From Aedes albopictus (Eukaryota; Arthropoda; Insecta; Diptera; Culicidae): 64,000 bases of DNA. Shown here piece by piece: positions 1-12,494 of this stretch. Positions within the stretch are counted from its first letter, which is position 1. Each line of letters begins with the position of its first letter. The DNA lies in the NCBI RefSeq assembly GCF_035046485.1, contig NC_085137.1, positions 503,274,536-503,338,535 on the forward strand, read 5' to 3'. Position numbers and translations under genes: made by a program. The notes under the pieces were generated by a model. The model was not told the origin of the DNA. It made no database searches and worked only from the letters and a program-made list of their open reading frames with translations.

Positions 1-461
1 GGATATTGCAGCAATGTTTTTGAAGTTGAAGAATGAGTGCTTTGAAACAAACCAAATTCACGAAAATATCAGGAGTTTTTAACGGGAGAGTATAATATGC
101 CTCTGGAGTCTGCGTTCTGATATCTGATATCAGTGCACAATGGTCCATTGGCCGTATTTGACTGGAAAAAAATGATTTACGCCAAAATTATTAGTTTTAG
201 CTATATGCTGTCTTCGGCAAGTTTCTTCATATTTTTTGAACATTTTTTTCCAATAATGTAAAATTAGGGTAGCTCAATGGTTCTCAAGATCACAATGTCA
301 ACTTTTCATTATTTTCATGTAGATCGATGAAACGTTCTACAAAGTTGAGAAGCACTTAATTCTGAACAACTTTGTCGATAAAACTATATTTCTATCTCTT
401 ACGGTTTCAGAGATATTATTTTCGAAAAAAAGGGTGACACAAAAAAAAGTTTTCTTCCCAT
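1..461. other. AT-rich non-coding stretch
   Basis: No coding region or RNA gene can be supported. The sequence is AT-rich with short homopolymer runs. It ends at the palindromic MITE that starts at 462. Confidence 0.5.
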
Positions 462-824
462 AATAGGACAGATTGGTGAAGTACTAGATTTGTAGTAATG
501 AGCTGAATTTTTGTATGGTAAGAAGGTCGTTTCTCCGTTTCTGCAATGAAATGGTGCAAAAAGCGTGGGTATTATGATTCCTTGCCTAATTTGATGCTGT
601 ATGAGCAAAACTTTGGACAACAGTGTTGTTGTTTTCTCCATTTCTTGCAACAGAAACAACATAGTTATCCAAAGTTTTGCCTAAACAGCATCAAATTAGG
701 CAGAGAATCATAATACCCACGATTTTTGCACCATTTCATTGCAGAAATGGAGATTTGACCTTCTCACCATACTAAAATTCAGCTCATTACTACAAATCTA
801 GTACTACACCGAACGTGCCCCATT
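462..824. mobile_element. Palindromic MITE, copy 1 (363 bp)
   Basis: The two halves are long inverted repeats. The outer part around GTACTAGATTTGTAGTAATG near 485 returns as its complement near 785-810, and GCATCAAATTAGGC near 690 matches the complement of the stretch near 590. A second copy in opposite orientation lies at 36727-37090, and comparing the two fixes the ends at AATAGGACAG on the left and GTGCCCCATT on the right. It has no coding capacity. The target duplication could not be resolved. The short ORF inside is a product of the foldback structure. Confidence 0.8.
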
Positions 825-2526
825 GTTTATATATTGATTTTTCGCAAAAATTCTGTTCTGTGGAGTTTTTATGCATTTAATATGCAAATTTTTTTTCCAA
901 AGATAGCAAAGGTTTTTATCCTCAATTCAAAAAGTTATTCGTGGTTTTCTTCTAAAAATGGCCTATTTTTTTTTTTTTTTTTTTTTATAGTGATTACGGC
1001 GGTAGCACACTGTGCTTATGTTCTAACACCGCACCCTTTCCCTACGTTTGCTTCTATGAGCCTCTATTTTTGTTTCAACACACAGAAGTACGTAGGCATA
1101 TCGTGGCCCAAGTCGACACTGTTTTGGCCTGCGTTGAACAAAAATAGTTTTAATAAAAGTTTCCCCTTTTTTCTTTTTGTCAATTGTTTTTTTTTTGTAG
1201 TATGGTCCATGTATTTAGTTAGGTTCCTGTCAATTTGTCAGTTATTCGAAGTAGATCTCCAATATGTAGTCAATGAGTCAATTAAGTCATTCTGATCTTT
1301 TCTATCATAGCAGCTTTAGTCTTTATTGAAGTGTAGTTTTATTGGAAATATGCTGAATATCGTTATTCAAAAGAGACGTCTGGAACTGTGTACTGCTAGT
1401 TGTTCCGTCATGCACATACGTCATGTCTTAAGGACAAACGTCTTGAAATCCCGCTTCAATAGTGCATCAGAACTTCAGACGCACAAATCTCAAGACGCAA
1501 GCTTTAAACAACAATGCATTTTATTATTCTGATCTTGCTCACTTGTAATTAGCTTAAAATGAGAAGCTCAGGTGCGCTGGTTTTGTTTACGAAGAGATTT
1601 GTGCCCTCGAAATCTTGAGTAGGTGCCAAAGTCGGCCATTGTGGCGGCCATGTTGGGATTCTAATAAGTCTGTCCTTAATACAGTGACGATTCGTTCGTT
1701 GAGAGCTCGTTAGATGGGCTGTCTCGATGGTTGAATGTTCACTGGTTGGGGCAAACCCCAACTAAAAAGCACTGTCAATGTCAAAATAGATGTCAAAACG
1801 AGTTTGACGTCTGACCGCCGTCGCATCATAGCTCCTGTATACAGAACGTTTACGCAAGTATGTGAGTGTTCCGTGACGTATTTCTCGTCACTTGCGTGTG
1901 TCTAGAGCATTTTGATCAGTTGTCAGTTGACCCAACGAACGAACACGATTCGCTAATCGGGGCGCAGTCGTGACCCAACCAGCGAATCCGGACTGTAATG
2001 CCTAGGAGATTAACGAAAACACGTGTGTTCGGTCAGATGTCCATTGCGTAGAAAGTCAAGGAAAATAGGTTTCTTTATTGTCAGTTGTTATGTAAGCCTC
2101 GCTTGAAGCACTTCCCGTGAGAACCCTGTCATCTGTGCACCAACTAAATCCGCATCTTCGTACACAGCTAAATACTATACTGTCAACCGGCGAAAAGCCT
2201 ATGTGTAAATATTTAAAAAATGAATAATAATGCTGTCTAGCGCGTTGTTTTCTATCGGCTACTATTTTAGTGTAGTCCCAACTGCAAGCTTTTTTCCAAT
2301 CATATCGTCAATTGTCTTCTAGATACCCCACGCAATTGATGAGTAGTGAGTTCAATGCAGAGATCCCCCCCCCATCACACTCCCAAATTGTGGTAGGCCC
2401 CCGCTAAACCTGCAAACCAGACCCACCCCCAGCCAAAAGCTCTAGCAGATGTGGACATACCGGTGCTCAACGTGCTCTCCCATCGTGGCAACATCAAATA
2501 TGTGGACTGTACAACAATAGTAGTTT
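825..2526. other. Non-coding stretch with poly-T tract
   Basis: A run of 21 T occurs at 966-986. Short ORFs at 834-1295, 1326-1532 and on the minus strand at 1549-1761 have low-complexity or unremarkable translations and match no family I recognise. Nothing else can be supported here. Confidence 0.45.
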
Positions 2527-2780
2527 CACAGAGAAACAGACGTAACACTTAGAACAAATTTCATTAAAAAACATCGTCACGAAAACGTAATCGCCCAATG
2601 CTAAATGTACTATACTTGGCCGGGCTGTCACTAGATGGCGGTAGTGAGCAAACGTCAAACAGGAGCAAAAACGATACCAGCACCGCGAGTGGTCAATCGA
2701 CCTACTACTGAATATTTGAATCAACCGTTAAAAAGGTGATCGATGGGAAGCAATGAGAGTGTGACGTCTGTTTCTCTGTG
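2527..2780. mobile_element. MITE with CACAGAGAAACAGACGT ends (254 bp)
   Basis: The left end CACAGAGAAACAGACGT is mirrored by ACGTCTGTTTCTCTGTG at the right end. Both ends are followed outward by the same 7 bp, GTAGTTT, at 2520-2526 and 2781-2787, which reads as a target-site duplication. The duplication is one base short of the usual hAT 8 bp, so a superfamily call is tentative. A degenerate piece of the same end may be present near 4978-4996. Confidence 0.75.
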
Positions 2781-3527
2781 GTAGTTTTATTGAAATGAAT
2801 ACTAAGAATTTAGGCCGACACTCGAAGTGACGAACTTTACAGTGCTGGTTGAGTAAATACACGAAAGATGGGTAACAACAAATGTGCACAAACAGATGCA
2901 TAACAATATGTATGTAAAAAAGGCCGCAATTATCCATGGTGAATTTAAAATAATGACAACGTAAATATAATGGAACAGACTCACCGAATTTAGCTCCAAA
3001 ATGCCCCCTAGACGATGGTATTGTTCACTCTATGTAGTCACGCGTTGTACAAAATGAACCTGAAATGACAAGAAGACAGTGGGCCGCCAAACTCCACAAA
3101 ATGGCGGCCCGCAAATTTTAGTATTCTGTTTATAGCATTGTTGAGCATCATAGAGAGCATAATTTATATTCAGTTGTAAATATAGTTTCTTGCTACTATG
3201 CTAAGAAATAGATAGATTCAAAAGTTTTTGTTTTCTACCTGCACCAGCGAACTTCTTGAGTGAATAGCATTCAACATCTAACATTTAGATTCTAAATTGT
3301 TCATTCTCTAATGCGATTTTCTTATCACCCTGCCCTGTCTTAACTAGGAGATAAGAGTAATGCAGAGAATCCCACATGCACTCTTGCATTACATAATAAG
3401 GTTGGACCCTGCTGCAATCAATGTCGTTATGCTATCCACTCTTGAGGTTCTAGTTGATATAAAAATAATTCAGAAGAAGTGAAAAAGAATCGTACGAATC
3501 TACTTGTTAATAAAATGCTGCTACTAT
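2781..3527. other. Non-coding stretch
   Basis: No gene, repeat end or RNA feature was recognised. Short antisense ORFs here are unsupported. Confidence 0.4.
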
Positions 3528-3577
<50 letters not shown>

Positions 3578-3597
3578 ACTACTACTACTAATACGTC
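3528..3597. repeat. (ACT)n trinucleotide microsatellite
   Basis: About 20 nearly perfect ACT units, interrupted near 3577 and 3590. An antisense ORF over this tract is poly-serine and is a consequence of the microsatellite. Confidence 0.95.
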
Positions 3598-3599
3598 TA

Positions 3600-5100
3600 C
3601 TACTATCAAAAGTGCAATGAGTGATCGTTGGCTTCCCAGTCTTGTTAGTAGTTAGAGGGTTAGTATAGACTGGTAATAAGCCCTGTCGGTCCCCCCAGCA
3701 CTGCGCGTAATCAACTGTTGTTAGATCATGCGACAGCGATTGAGCGTATGCTGGTGGCATGACAAATCAAGCGTTTAAATTAAAGTCAATAATGCAATGG
3801 TATTATTATTCAAATTCTATTTTAGTTTAAATTTATAAAGAAATGCTTTAATTCAAAACCTAGTTACTTTCAAATACTATTCCATTTACTATTTCACTAA
3901 TTTTCGTTACCATATTTAATTTACCTAATCTATAATATAAAAGACTAAAATTGAAACTATTCAAACACATTTTCACTATATGACGATGCTTGATAAGCCA
4001 TCGTCAAACCCATCACTCTTGGACAGGGATCTAAAAATGGCCTATTTTTGACACTCAATATCTCAGAGTGGCGCAAGCCGATTTCAAATCTTTTTGACTT
4101 GTTTAAAAGGTCTTATTCTCATCTGTTAATTGTAAAAAAAAAAACGAAAAAGGTGTTCTTTAATTAAAGAGTTTAAATTAATTAAAAAAATATGAAGTTT
4201 TTCATAGAAAAAGGGCCCTTAGTACAAAAATATAAGAAATACAAGTTTATCATTTAAGAAAAAAAATGTGTGATATTGAAAGTAAAAAAAAAAGTGTTCA
4301 GACCAAAGTATTCCGAAAAAAATCAACCAACCAAAACATATTGGAAGAAACCCGTTTTTTCTAAGGAATTTTAGCTCCTGGTCGATTTGGACCGAGGAAC
4401 TTCTTTCGACATCAGTTGATCAATGATTCTACTAATAACGTATATATTATTTTCAAATATTTTTCAGTTGGGTATATTGCTTAAAAACTCGTCAATTGGT
4501 GAGCACTTCATACTTGTCTGGCGATTTACCTTAATACGCCATAGTTCTGAAAATGAATCCTTCAAGCTTCTTACAAAGAATTTGCCATAAATTTCTCTAG
4601 AAATATCGGTAACGGTCTTGTAAAAACGTCTATCAAAAAATTGTAGAGTTGGGGGACATTTCTTTTCCATGAATGATCACCCATTGAGAGTAGCTTTTGT
4701 GGAGCAGCTTTTTCTATTTTTATTACAATTACAATTAATTCAAATTACATTCAATGACTTACATTATAAAGAACAAATCCGTGCGTTCGCAAAGGATTCA
4801 ATTGTTCAACTAACTGGTCTTTCTTCAAACTATTCAAACAATAGCACTGATTTTAGAAAATTATCACTGGATTCTTCCAAGAACTTTCTTTGCAAAACTT
4901 TTTCGAAATTAAAACAAAAGTTGATTGATATTTCTAGATTTTAAAGTCCCTACATAGTTTTGAAACTGGACTTGGATGTCTGTTCTCTGTGGTGGAAGTG
5001 GTGATATACTAATGTTGAGATTTCGATGAAAATCCTGCAGAAAATTACAATTCACGATGTCATATCAACAATTTTGAATAACAACGGATGATACTGATTA
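3600..5100. other. AT-rich non-coding stretch
   Basis: AT-rich DNA with several A-runs. Small ORFs at 4464-4670 (minus) and 4669-4944 (plus) have no recognisable domain. Nothing firm can be assigned. Confidence 0.4.
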
Positions 5101-5149
5101 TCTTGGCTATTCCGATGAATACTTCTCAAGAATTCTTTCAAGGATTAGG

Positions 5150-5820
5150 GGTTCCTTCGGAGATTTGTTTACAAATTTGATAGGAAAACTATCCAGAATT
5201 CGTTCCGAAATTCATTTGAAGATTTCTCTCAAAATTCTATCAATGATTCAATCCTTGAATTAGTTCCGGTATTCCTTCTTGAAATTCTACAGCAATTCTC
5301 CCATTAAATTCTTTCGCAGTATCTCTCAGAATTTCTCCCGCAAGTTTTCCCTTGATTCGATCTAAGGATTTTTTTTCCCGGAGTGGTTTTGGCTTTCTCT
5401 CAAGTTTCCATCAACAGGTTTTTTTAGAGAAGACCCGGAAGAAACATTGAGAGAAATCTCAGGGGTGAGTCTTCAATAGAAATCTCGCGAGAACCTCTAG
5501 GAAATGTCCCGACTGAATCACCAGTCGACATCCAGGGAGAATAACTGAAAAACTCGAGAAAATTTCGTGTAGAAATTACAGGAGAAAGATGAGACGAAAT
5601 CTCGGTAGGAACTCCTGCAGAAAATTAGAAACCACAGGTATTACTCCCATAGAAGATCTCCTGGAAAAGTTTCAAAAGGAGCACCGGAAGGAGTCGAGGA
5701 AACCTTCAATAGAAAACTCGAGAGAAAATCTAGGAGAAATTCCGTTTCCTGAGGGAAACTCTAGTGGTGTTCTCAAATCCTGGAAAAAACCCCACGAAAC
5801 TTTCTTTGGGCAAAACACAG
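5150..5820. repeat. Degenerate GGAATT-type 12-bp repeat array, block 1
   Basis: The sequence is built of diverged copies of a roughly 12-bp unit of the form AGAAATTCCTCC or its complement GGAGGAATTTCT. The same unit fills other blocks in this window (6290-7230, 9330-10210, 24900-25500, 28240-29063, 32170-36726, 47870-48240). Short ORFs in these blocks translate to a Glu-Ile-Pro type periodicity and are artefacts of the repeat. Confidence 0.7.
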
Positions 5821-6241
5821 TAGAGCCGGGGCCCGTAGCGCAGTGGTCACACGTTCGATTCATAAGAGGATGGTCATGGGTTCGATATCAGCCTCGGTAC
5901 TTTTTCAGTTCCTTTTCCTTTTGAGAGCGGCTGGCACTTGACCCTCTTCTGAGCTCTCATAGCTCTAACTGACCCGGTTAATTGGATATCGGCGAAATGG
6001 CAACTCATAATGGACCCTCAATCGGACTTGAAAAGGAACAGCAGCCACACAACATCCTCGTGCTCATCATTCTACCATGGACAGGGTAGGAAAGTGACAG
6101 CAGCACATATAGGCAACCACTTCAATATAGTAGAATTAGAATAAAATACATTTAGGCGCTGTACAAAGTGTAAGTGGAATCGCTCACGTGGTGCCCTGAT
6201 GGACAAAAGAGCTATAAATTAGGTGGTTAAGAATTAAAAAA
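5821..6241 (+). mobile_element. tRNA-derived SINE (about 420 bp)
   Basis: The head GGGGCCCGTAGCGCAGTGG holds a tRNA-like A box, and GGTTCGATATC near 5879-5890 holds a B box, which is an internal RNA polymerase III promoter. A unique body follows and ends in an A-rich tail at about 6230-6241. The 9 bp AAAACACAG flanks both sides (5812-5820 and 6242-6250), as expected for LINE-driven insertion. It sits in a GGAATT-type array. Confidence 0.8.
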
Positions 6242-6289
6242 AAAACACAGGAGAAACTTCAGAAAAGATTAACGAAGGACTCTGGAAAC

Positions 6290-7230
6290 AATATCAAAAA
6301 AACCTCTGGAAGAAATTGTGCGAAGAAGTTCTGTAGGATCTCCCTTAAAAACTCCATGAGGAATAGGTCAGAATTTGCTAATCCTGGAAGAATCTCAAGT
6401 AAGAAACTCGGAAATAACTGTTTGGATCGCGAAAATATCCCTGTAGCAATACGGAAGAATGTCCGGGAGGAATTAAAAAAAAACGCGTGAAAATTAAAGA
6501 AGGAATCTTGTCAGAAACATGGGAAGAAAACAAAGGAGTATTTCTAAAGAAGTTTCTGAAAGAAGCGCTCACGGAATTTTGTGGAAAAATCCTTGTAAAT
6601 GATTTTCTACCTGGATTTAAACTTCCCGATTCATACGCGTTTACATTTGCAATTTTTAATTTGAAGCATCTTCAGCTTGCTGGAAATATCTGTTGGATCT
6701 ACAAGCCCTCCTCTTGTTGCTTTAGTTCCTTCTTGATTTTTGCATGTAGTAAAAAAAGAAAACACTGCACACTCGAAAAATCATAAAAAAATAAACTCTG
6801 TGGAATTTACTTCTGAGTAGATCTACAAGTAAAACAATGTAATGCTTTCAATTCATACGACGCTATTTTTTTTCTTTACTGGTGTAAAATTTCCCTGAGG
6901 ATTTCCGGTATTACCCTGTTAAATAAAATTCCCTGAGCATTCTCGATTTTACAGGTTTTTAAGGTAGTAGACATCCTGCGTTAATTATTCTAAGAGTTTC
7001 AAAGAGAATTCTTCTATGAATTTCACTGGGATGTCCTCCAGGAATCACCAGGATTTCCTACTTTAGTCCTTCGAGAACTTTACCAAGAATTTCTTCCACA
7101 AGTTGCAGCCAGTTCTTCTGAAAACTCCTGCGTGAGTTTCAGTGGGACCAGGACATCCTCCGAGAGTGCTTCCAGGAGTTTTTTTTTCGGAAATTCTTTC
7201 AGTGCAGCTTCTCTGAAAACTTTTCCCTGT
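6290..7230. repeat. GGAATT-type repeat array, block 2 (partly eroded)
   Basis: Continuation of the 12-bp degenerate array after the SINE. It is interrupted around 6600-6990 by sequence without clear periodicity. ORFs in it are unsupported. Confidence 0.55.
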
Positions 7231-7288
7231 AGTTGCTTGGATAATTATGACAGGCATTCATCAAAAGATTGTTCTGCAATGTGAAAAC

Positions 7289-8579
7289 CTACACGAAAAT
7301 AAAAATCATTATTGAATGTATAAGAAAATGTTATACATTTTTGCCATTTCGTTTATGTTATAAACCATATAAACTATTGTAATGTATAACATAAGAACGA
7401 GGCAATAAAAAGTATAAGTTTGGCTTAATACGAACAATCAGTGAAGCTAATGATTTTTAATTGAGTTCTTATATTATGAATGTGGTACAGCTAATGAAAT
7501 CTATCACTATATATTTTGAAGCTGCCTTCTTCTAATTTTTCTTCTTTCAATCTGCTGTTTAAAGATTGAATATACATATTTTTTTTCTGAAATACTTATT
7601 TTATTGATGATTCAGTAGTTTGTAGTACACAGGAATACACCATACATGAAATTGAGATACTGCGCAATCCGGCAGATGTACTTATCGAGGTAGTTATTGC
7701 GTGCTGTAAATATTCCGAGGACTAGTTGAGGATCCGGCGACGTGGCGTATTTGTTTCCGCTTGTTGATTGAGTCGATGTCGTTCCGTTGGAAGTTTTGCT
7801 TGCCTGTTTTTGTGTGCCATCATCAGGGCGTCGATTATGTCGATTATGATGATGCAACTGAAAATGAGAGCAATAACGATAAACGTTCATTTCAGCAAAT
7901 ATCTTGAAGTCTTACCCGCCGCCGTCACCGCGAACTCCTAAATCTCCCACGTCAACTGGCGTAATCCGAGTCAGTAATCTTGATTTGCAGTCCGGGAGTC
8001 ATCTCCATGCCATCCGCTTTCTTTTCCGAGTCGCAGATCTTCACAAACTTCGGTAGGTATTTCGTTCAATCGGGACCGACAGTATGAGCTTCCCTAGCTC
8101 CGACTGCTGAGTCTGGCAATATGATAGTATGGCTTTTCGAACGACAGCGGCTGGACCGGGAACCGGATTTTGATCAGGATCTGAAACTTGTTAACATTAC
8201 TTGCCATTCTTCCTACCAGCGATCAATTTAAAAGAAATTTTCCAGAATAATTACCTGATCAAGCTTGGTCAAACACTTGTGAAAGAAATGGTGCAATTCT
8301 ATCTTTTTGTTCACGACATTTTACTGCTGCTCGCAGGTGCCTACGGCGCTTTTTGGCGGGAACTTTATTCAAACGGCAAACTTATGTAAAGTATAAGCTA
8401 AACCTTATACATTTTGTCCATTAACCAAAAAACATGAAATGTATAAGTTTGTCTAATGGTAATGTTGTGGGGCATTAATAATTGATATATGATGAGTTTA
8501 TAATTGTTATTAGGGTATACGTTGTAAATTGTAAAAGGCGATTGTAATGAATAAAATAATTGAAATATTTTTCGTGTAG
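7289..8579. mobile_element. Possible TIR-bounded element carrying gene-like sequence
   Basis: The ends CTACACGAAAAT at 7289-7300 and the complementary ATTTTTCGTGTAG at 8567-8579 form short inverted repeats. Just inside each end is AT-rich sequence with repeated TGTATAA/TTATACAT motifs. The core (about 7600-8400) is much less AT-rich and looks gene-derived. No convincing target duplication was found, so the outer borders are tentative. Confidence 0.45.
7612..8204 (-). pseudogene. Unrecognised gene fragment with intron-like junction
   Basis: On the minus strand an ATG near 8204 opens a short frame beginning MASNVNKFQILIKIRFP that stops after about 37 codons. Further along, a GTAAGA donor near 7915 and an acceptor TTGCTCTCATTTTCAG near 7862 would define an intron of about 54 bp, the size class usual for mosquito short introns. 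The last part is open to 7612 and is followed by an AATAAA signal near 7600. Frame breaks mean it does not form one protein as it stands. I do not recognise the family. It could be a captured host gene piece inside the TIR element, or a decayed local gene. Confidence 0.3.
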
Positions 8580-8835
8580 CTTTAACCCTAGTAAGTTGTA
8601 CGGGTTAATATGACCAAGACAGAGTCGTTGAACATGCACTACACCATCGTGACTACGCCTAGCATAACTTATGAGTTTAAATTTAAAAAAAAATGAGTTA
8701 AAAAAAATCTTCTGGAGTTTCTTTGGAGTTTTTTCAGGGGTTTTTCATGGAATTTTCGTCTTGGATAATTCTTCCAGGTATATTTTCAAGTCCTTAAGGC
8801 GAAACTGGAAATATTTTCTCATTTTTTGGTTTTTG

Positions 8836-9123
8836 ATTTTTTATTAAATAAAGAAGCAATATTTCCAAAATCGGTATTCGTACACATTTAGAGCATGGAT
8901 CAAGGTATCTCCTGATTTTTTTCCAGGTGGAAAATGTTTTTCATTTTTGCAGAAACCATTTTTTTGTAAAATTTTGTTTAAAAATGGTTTTTGCAAAAAC
9001 GAAAAACATTTTCCATCTGGAAAAAATTATGGAGATACCTTGATTTATACTCTACATGTGTACGAAAACCGATTTTGAAAATATTGCTTCAATATTTTAT
9101 GAAAAACCCAAAACCAAAAAGTG
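8836..9123. repeat. Long inverted repeat, foldback element
   Basis: The left arm from about 8836 to 8975 is matched with moderate divergence by the complement of about 8985-9123. For example GATCAAGGTATCTCC near 8898 pairs with GGAGATACCTTGAT near 9030, and GGAAAATGTTTTTC pairs with GAAAAACATTTTCC. The spacer is tiny. No target duplication was identified. The ORF at 8991-9251 runs through the arm and is not supported as a gene. Confidence 0.7.
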
Positions 9124-9329
9124 ATGAAATGGATCCATCTTCCGGATATTCTTATCCAGTCATTCTTCTAAAAGGGCCTTTTGCACAAGGAGAGTTAACT
9201 AAAAAGTACGAATTCCATTCACATTTCTTCAAAACATTTCGAAGAAGTTAATAAACTCTAATCTTTATACGTTTTCTTAAACCTTCTATCTTTTTTTTTA
9301 AGAAATTAAGGAATTTGCAAACCAATCAA

Positions 9330-10210
9330 GTAATTTCCAATGCAATCCCTAAATAGTTCCAGGGAAGAAATTTTCGGAGTGACGTCTGATTTGCTTTCTT
9401 GTGAGTGAAGAATAAGCATCGCTTGCATTCCTTAAACAAGCTTCCGGAGGAAATCCTGAAAAATAATCCAGAGGAACTCATGCAAACTCCTGAAGTAATT
9501 CCCGCAGAAAATCGCGAAGGCATTCTTTGAGGAACACCTGAAGAGACTCCCGGAAACCGACCTGGAGGAAATACTCAGAGGAACTGCTAAAGAAAATCCG
9601 GGAATAACTCTCTTAAAAAAATCGACGGGTGGGAACGACCTTCGGTTAAAATTCACACTAGAAAGAATAAGGAAGAAATTTTTGGGGAACTACTAAAATA
9701 AATTATGGGATGAGCATCAGAAAAAAATTCTTGAATGCAATTCCGATGGACCTCATGAAGAAATTCCCGACTAAACTCCTGTGAGGAGTCCCGGTGGATC
9801 TCCCGAACACATTTTCCGAGGAAGAGATTTTTGAAGAAATCATTAAAAATTAAAGGAATTTTCGAAGCAGCTCTTGAAAAAATCTCGGAGGAAGTTTTTA
9901 TGAATTATGAAGGAAACTACTGAAGCAATTCTTGGTGGATATAATTTTCGGAGAAACTTCTAAAGAAGCTCTCGAAGAAATTTGTGAAAGTGCTACTCTG
10001 TATACCCAAAGGAGCTCACGAAGAAATTCCCAGAGGTACCTTTAATGAATTTCCAGGGGATCTACTGAACGAATTCGCAGAGGAACTCCAGAAGAAACTC
10101 CCGGGAGTATTAAAACGAGTTGTTAAAGGAACTTTTTTAAGTAATTCCTGTAAAGGAATGTCTGTAACATTAAAAAATCCTGAAGAAGCTCATACAAAAA
10201 TTCCCGTAAT
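9330..10210. repeat. GGAATT-type repeat array, block 3
   Basis: Diverged tandem units of the 12-bp GGAATT family. ORFs at 9326-9523, 9432-9656 and 9984-10286 follow the repeat periodicity and are not genes. Confidence 0.65.
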
Positions 10211-10291
10211 TTTTGAACAATTTTTCCGGAAAGCGAAGAATTGGCCTCGATTAAAATACACATTAATAACCAAAAATAAGAAATAGAGAGT

Positions 10292-10370
10292 AATAGAGCT
10301 TGCCAATGACCATTTTACATGTCTATATCTTGTGGCAGGGCACGAAGAAACTCCATGTCAAAGGAAATCA
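10292..10370 (-). mobile_element. Feilai-type SINE fragment
   Basis: The segment GCCAATGACCATTTTACATG and the following TGTGGCAGGGCACGAAGA correspond closely to the internal body of the complete SINE at 35348-35630, in the same orientation on the plus strand. The tRNA-like head and the tail are missing, so this is a truncated copy. Confidence 0.65.
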
Positions 10371-10678
10371 GATTCATTTGCAATGATTTTTTTTTTTGCA
10401 AAATGAAGAGCATAAGCAGACATTTGGAAGATGAATTATTTCCCAGAAAACCTTTCCCTGAAAATATTCAGTGATATAAAATGAAGGAAGTTTATATTTC
10501 CTGAGTAAAAAATTGGGGAATGATGTTCTGAGAAATGGTTTTCTGAGGGATAGTGCTACGACGAAATATAGAATGATTTAAATCAAACTCCAATCATACT
10601 TATTTGAACAAGAGATTCTCCATAATCCCAAACACCCCGTGCCACAGAGACTATGTAAAGATAATGAAAACGACTCAC

Positions 10679-10804
10679 CTCTTCTAGGGCGGCAATCGTC
10701 TGCCGGCACTGGACCATCCTGGACACGAAGGTCGACGTTGTCGGCGAGTTGTAGTCCTCCCGAGTCTCCTCGAGGAACTCGCTCACTCCGATTAATCCAG
10801 GCAT
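10679..10804 (-). CDS. Asap: First coding exon of an ASAP-type Arf-GAP
   Basis: This minus-strand exon encodes 42 residues starting MPGLIGVSEF and containing EETREDYNSPTTS and a Cys-Arg-Gln-Thr-Ile-Ala-Ala-Leu-Glu-Glu end. It closely resembles the N-terminus of vertebrate ASAP1/ASAP2 (ISVSEF, ETxEDY, SPTTSSF), the start of the BAR domain. ASAP proteins are Arf GTPase-activating proteins with BAR, PH, Arf-GAP, ankyrin and SH3 domains that act in membrane and actin remodelling at the cell cortex. The exon ends after Glu-Glu, phase 0, at a clean GTGAGT donor (10678-10673). The start at 10804 was preferred over the in-frame ATG at 10825 because the family begins with this MP. Further exons would lie at lower coordinates; none was recognised, so the first intron is probably long. 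Confidence 0.8.
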
Positions 10805-12494
10805 GTTTTCTCTGTATTGGTTCACCTCACGGACAGACTAGGTAACAATTGTCCAACCACCTGGCCCCTCGATCAAAAAAAATGTATCGATAATAATTTA
10901 TCCTCGTCTAACCCAACAGAACACGACGGACGTGGACGGACGGCAGGCGGCGAGAACGACAGGTGGTTCCAGCCGAACGATTCCCTTCGCCTCGGCCCGC
11001 GGATCCTCCAACAAACACTCGCACTCACTCACTCCGGTCGATGGGTCGATTCTTTTCGCTCTTCTTTCTACCCGGCTGCCACCACCAGGCGGAGCAGTAA
11101 TTCAATAATTTTTCACTCGTCGTATAATTAGATACACATCCACCACTCGGCTGAACTGAAATTTTTGTTCCAGAGCACAACACATCCACCGCGGGTCTTT
11201 CTAAAAATATGTTTCGAAAAACCGTGAATTTATTTCCTCTTACCTTTCTTTTCGGCGGAGGATTTCGCGTTTTGACACCTTGATGCCTCTGCACACTCAC
11301 TCACGCAAACGGAACCCGTTGAATCTCCCGACCCGAGGGGAATCGGAAAACGCACACAATCACACTCACTGCTGCGCTGCTACCTCCAGACCAGACGACA
11401 TCGATAAATTCGCATTCCACACGGGGTCACTCCGAACCGCAGGCTGGCTGATGGCCGCTATCAAAATCAAAACTTCCCTCTTCTCACTACTGCGGGCTTG
11501 TTGTCATTTTTCGCGTCTCCTCCTCTTGATGGTGTTTTCCTCTCTCTTCCCTGATGTCAAACACTGCGCGATGACAGCTGCTGCGCTCGGGGACGACGAT
11601 GACAAAAAATTCCAAGGGGTCTCCGGGCTGCTCTAGGCGCTTCTTCTTGGATTCTTCACTGCACTTTTCAGCTACTAAACTGTGTCACCATGAATTTTTG
11701 CACAAATTTTGTTTTTCCGCTAACATTTTCGAAAGCTGACTCATTGCTTTGCACTTCCAGGAAATTTTGCCGAGCCCTGCTGGGCTTTCTCGAACAGAGA
11801 TGGGTCAGTCTCGCTTGTCACCCAATCACCAGCAGTTCCATCCACTCAGGAAAAAAAAAAAACAAGCCAAAGAAAACACCCACTTTTTCACGCACTCTTC
11901 AATCACCCTGCGATTATCTTCCAGCTAATCCGAATTCCACCGCCAAGACACACCCAAATCACACTCCCGCCGCACTAATCCCTCGCGACTAATCCGACCA
12001 CCTTCAACCGATCAAAAGTCCAGCAAAATTGAAAATCCTCGTCGAAAATTAACAGCTTCTTTTTTCCTGGCTCGAATTTCACTGACTGACTTCGACCGAC
12101 TCATGCGACTGTGAAACACTCTCCTTCTCACTGATGCGACCGACCGCGACGCTCTTTTTGGTGACTCCGTCTCATCATCATCGTCCTGTTCCTTCCTTTT
12201 TGGGGTTGTCTCTTTTCCGCTAACGGATTGTGCCCGCGACGAAGCCAGCGAAACAAAACGGTTTTTGTAAACGGTCTCACTCTTCAAGTTGTTGTCCATC
12301 CGCAGAAAAACCACCGTTCGAATCGACCGTCGATCTGCTACTGAAGGACGTCGCGGCGTCCGCGTCTCACCAAAATGCATCGAAAAAGGTGGACTGGCGG
12401 ACGTCGCGGCGCTCGTCTGCAGATGTCGGACTCGCACCAAGGTGCATCGGTGCATGCATCAGGAACAGGGCTGCCAGATCTCATAATATGATAC
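10805..12494 (-). promoter_or_regulatory. Probable 5' UTR/promoter region of the ASAP gene
   Basis: This 1.7 kb upstream of the ASAP exon is clearly less AT-rich than its surroundings, lacks repeats, and is unlike the transposon-filled flanks. Such a profile suits a 5' UTR exon plus promoter. A 147-codon ORF on the same strand (12012-12455) is rich in Arg, Ser and Lys and has no recognisable domain. It may be leader sequence by chance open. No TATA box or start site can be fixed from sequence alone. Confidence 0.4.

Noticed and set aside
3427..3609. Poly-serine ORF
   Set aside because: Product of the ACT microsatellite.
12012..12455. 147-codon minus-strand ORF upstream of the ASAP exon
   Set aside because: Basic, low-information sequence without a recognisable domain; more likely leader or promoter sequence.
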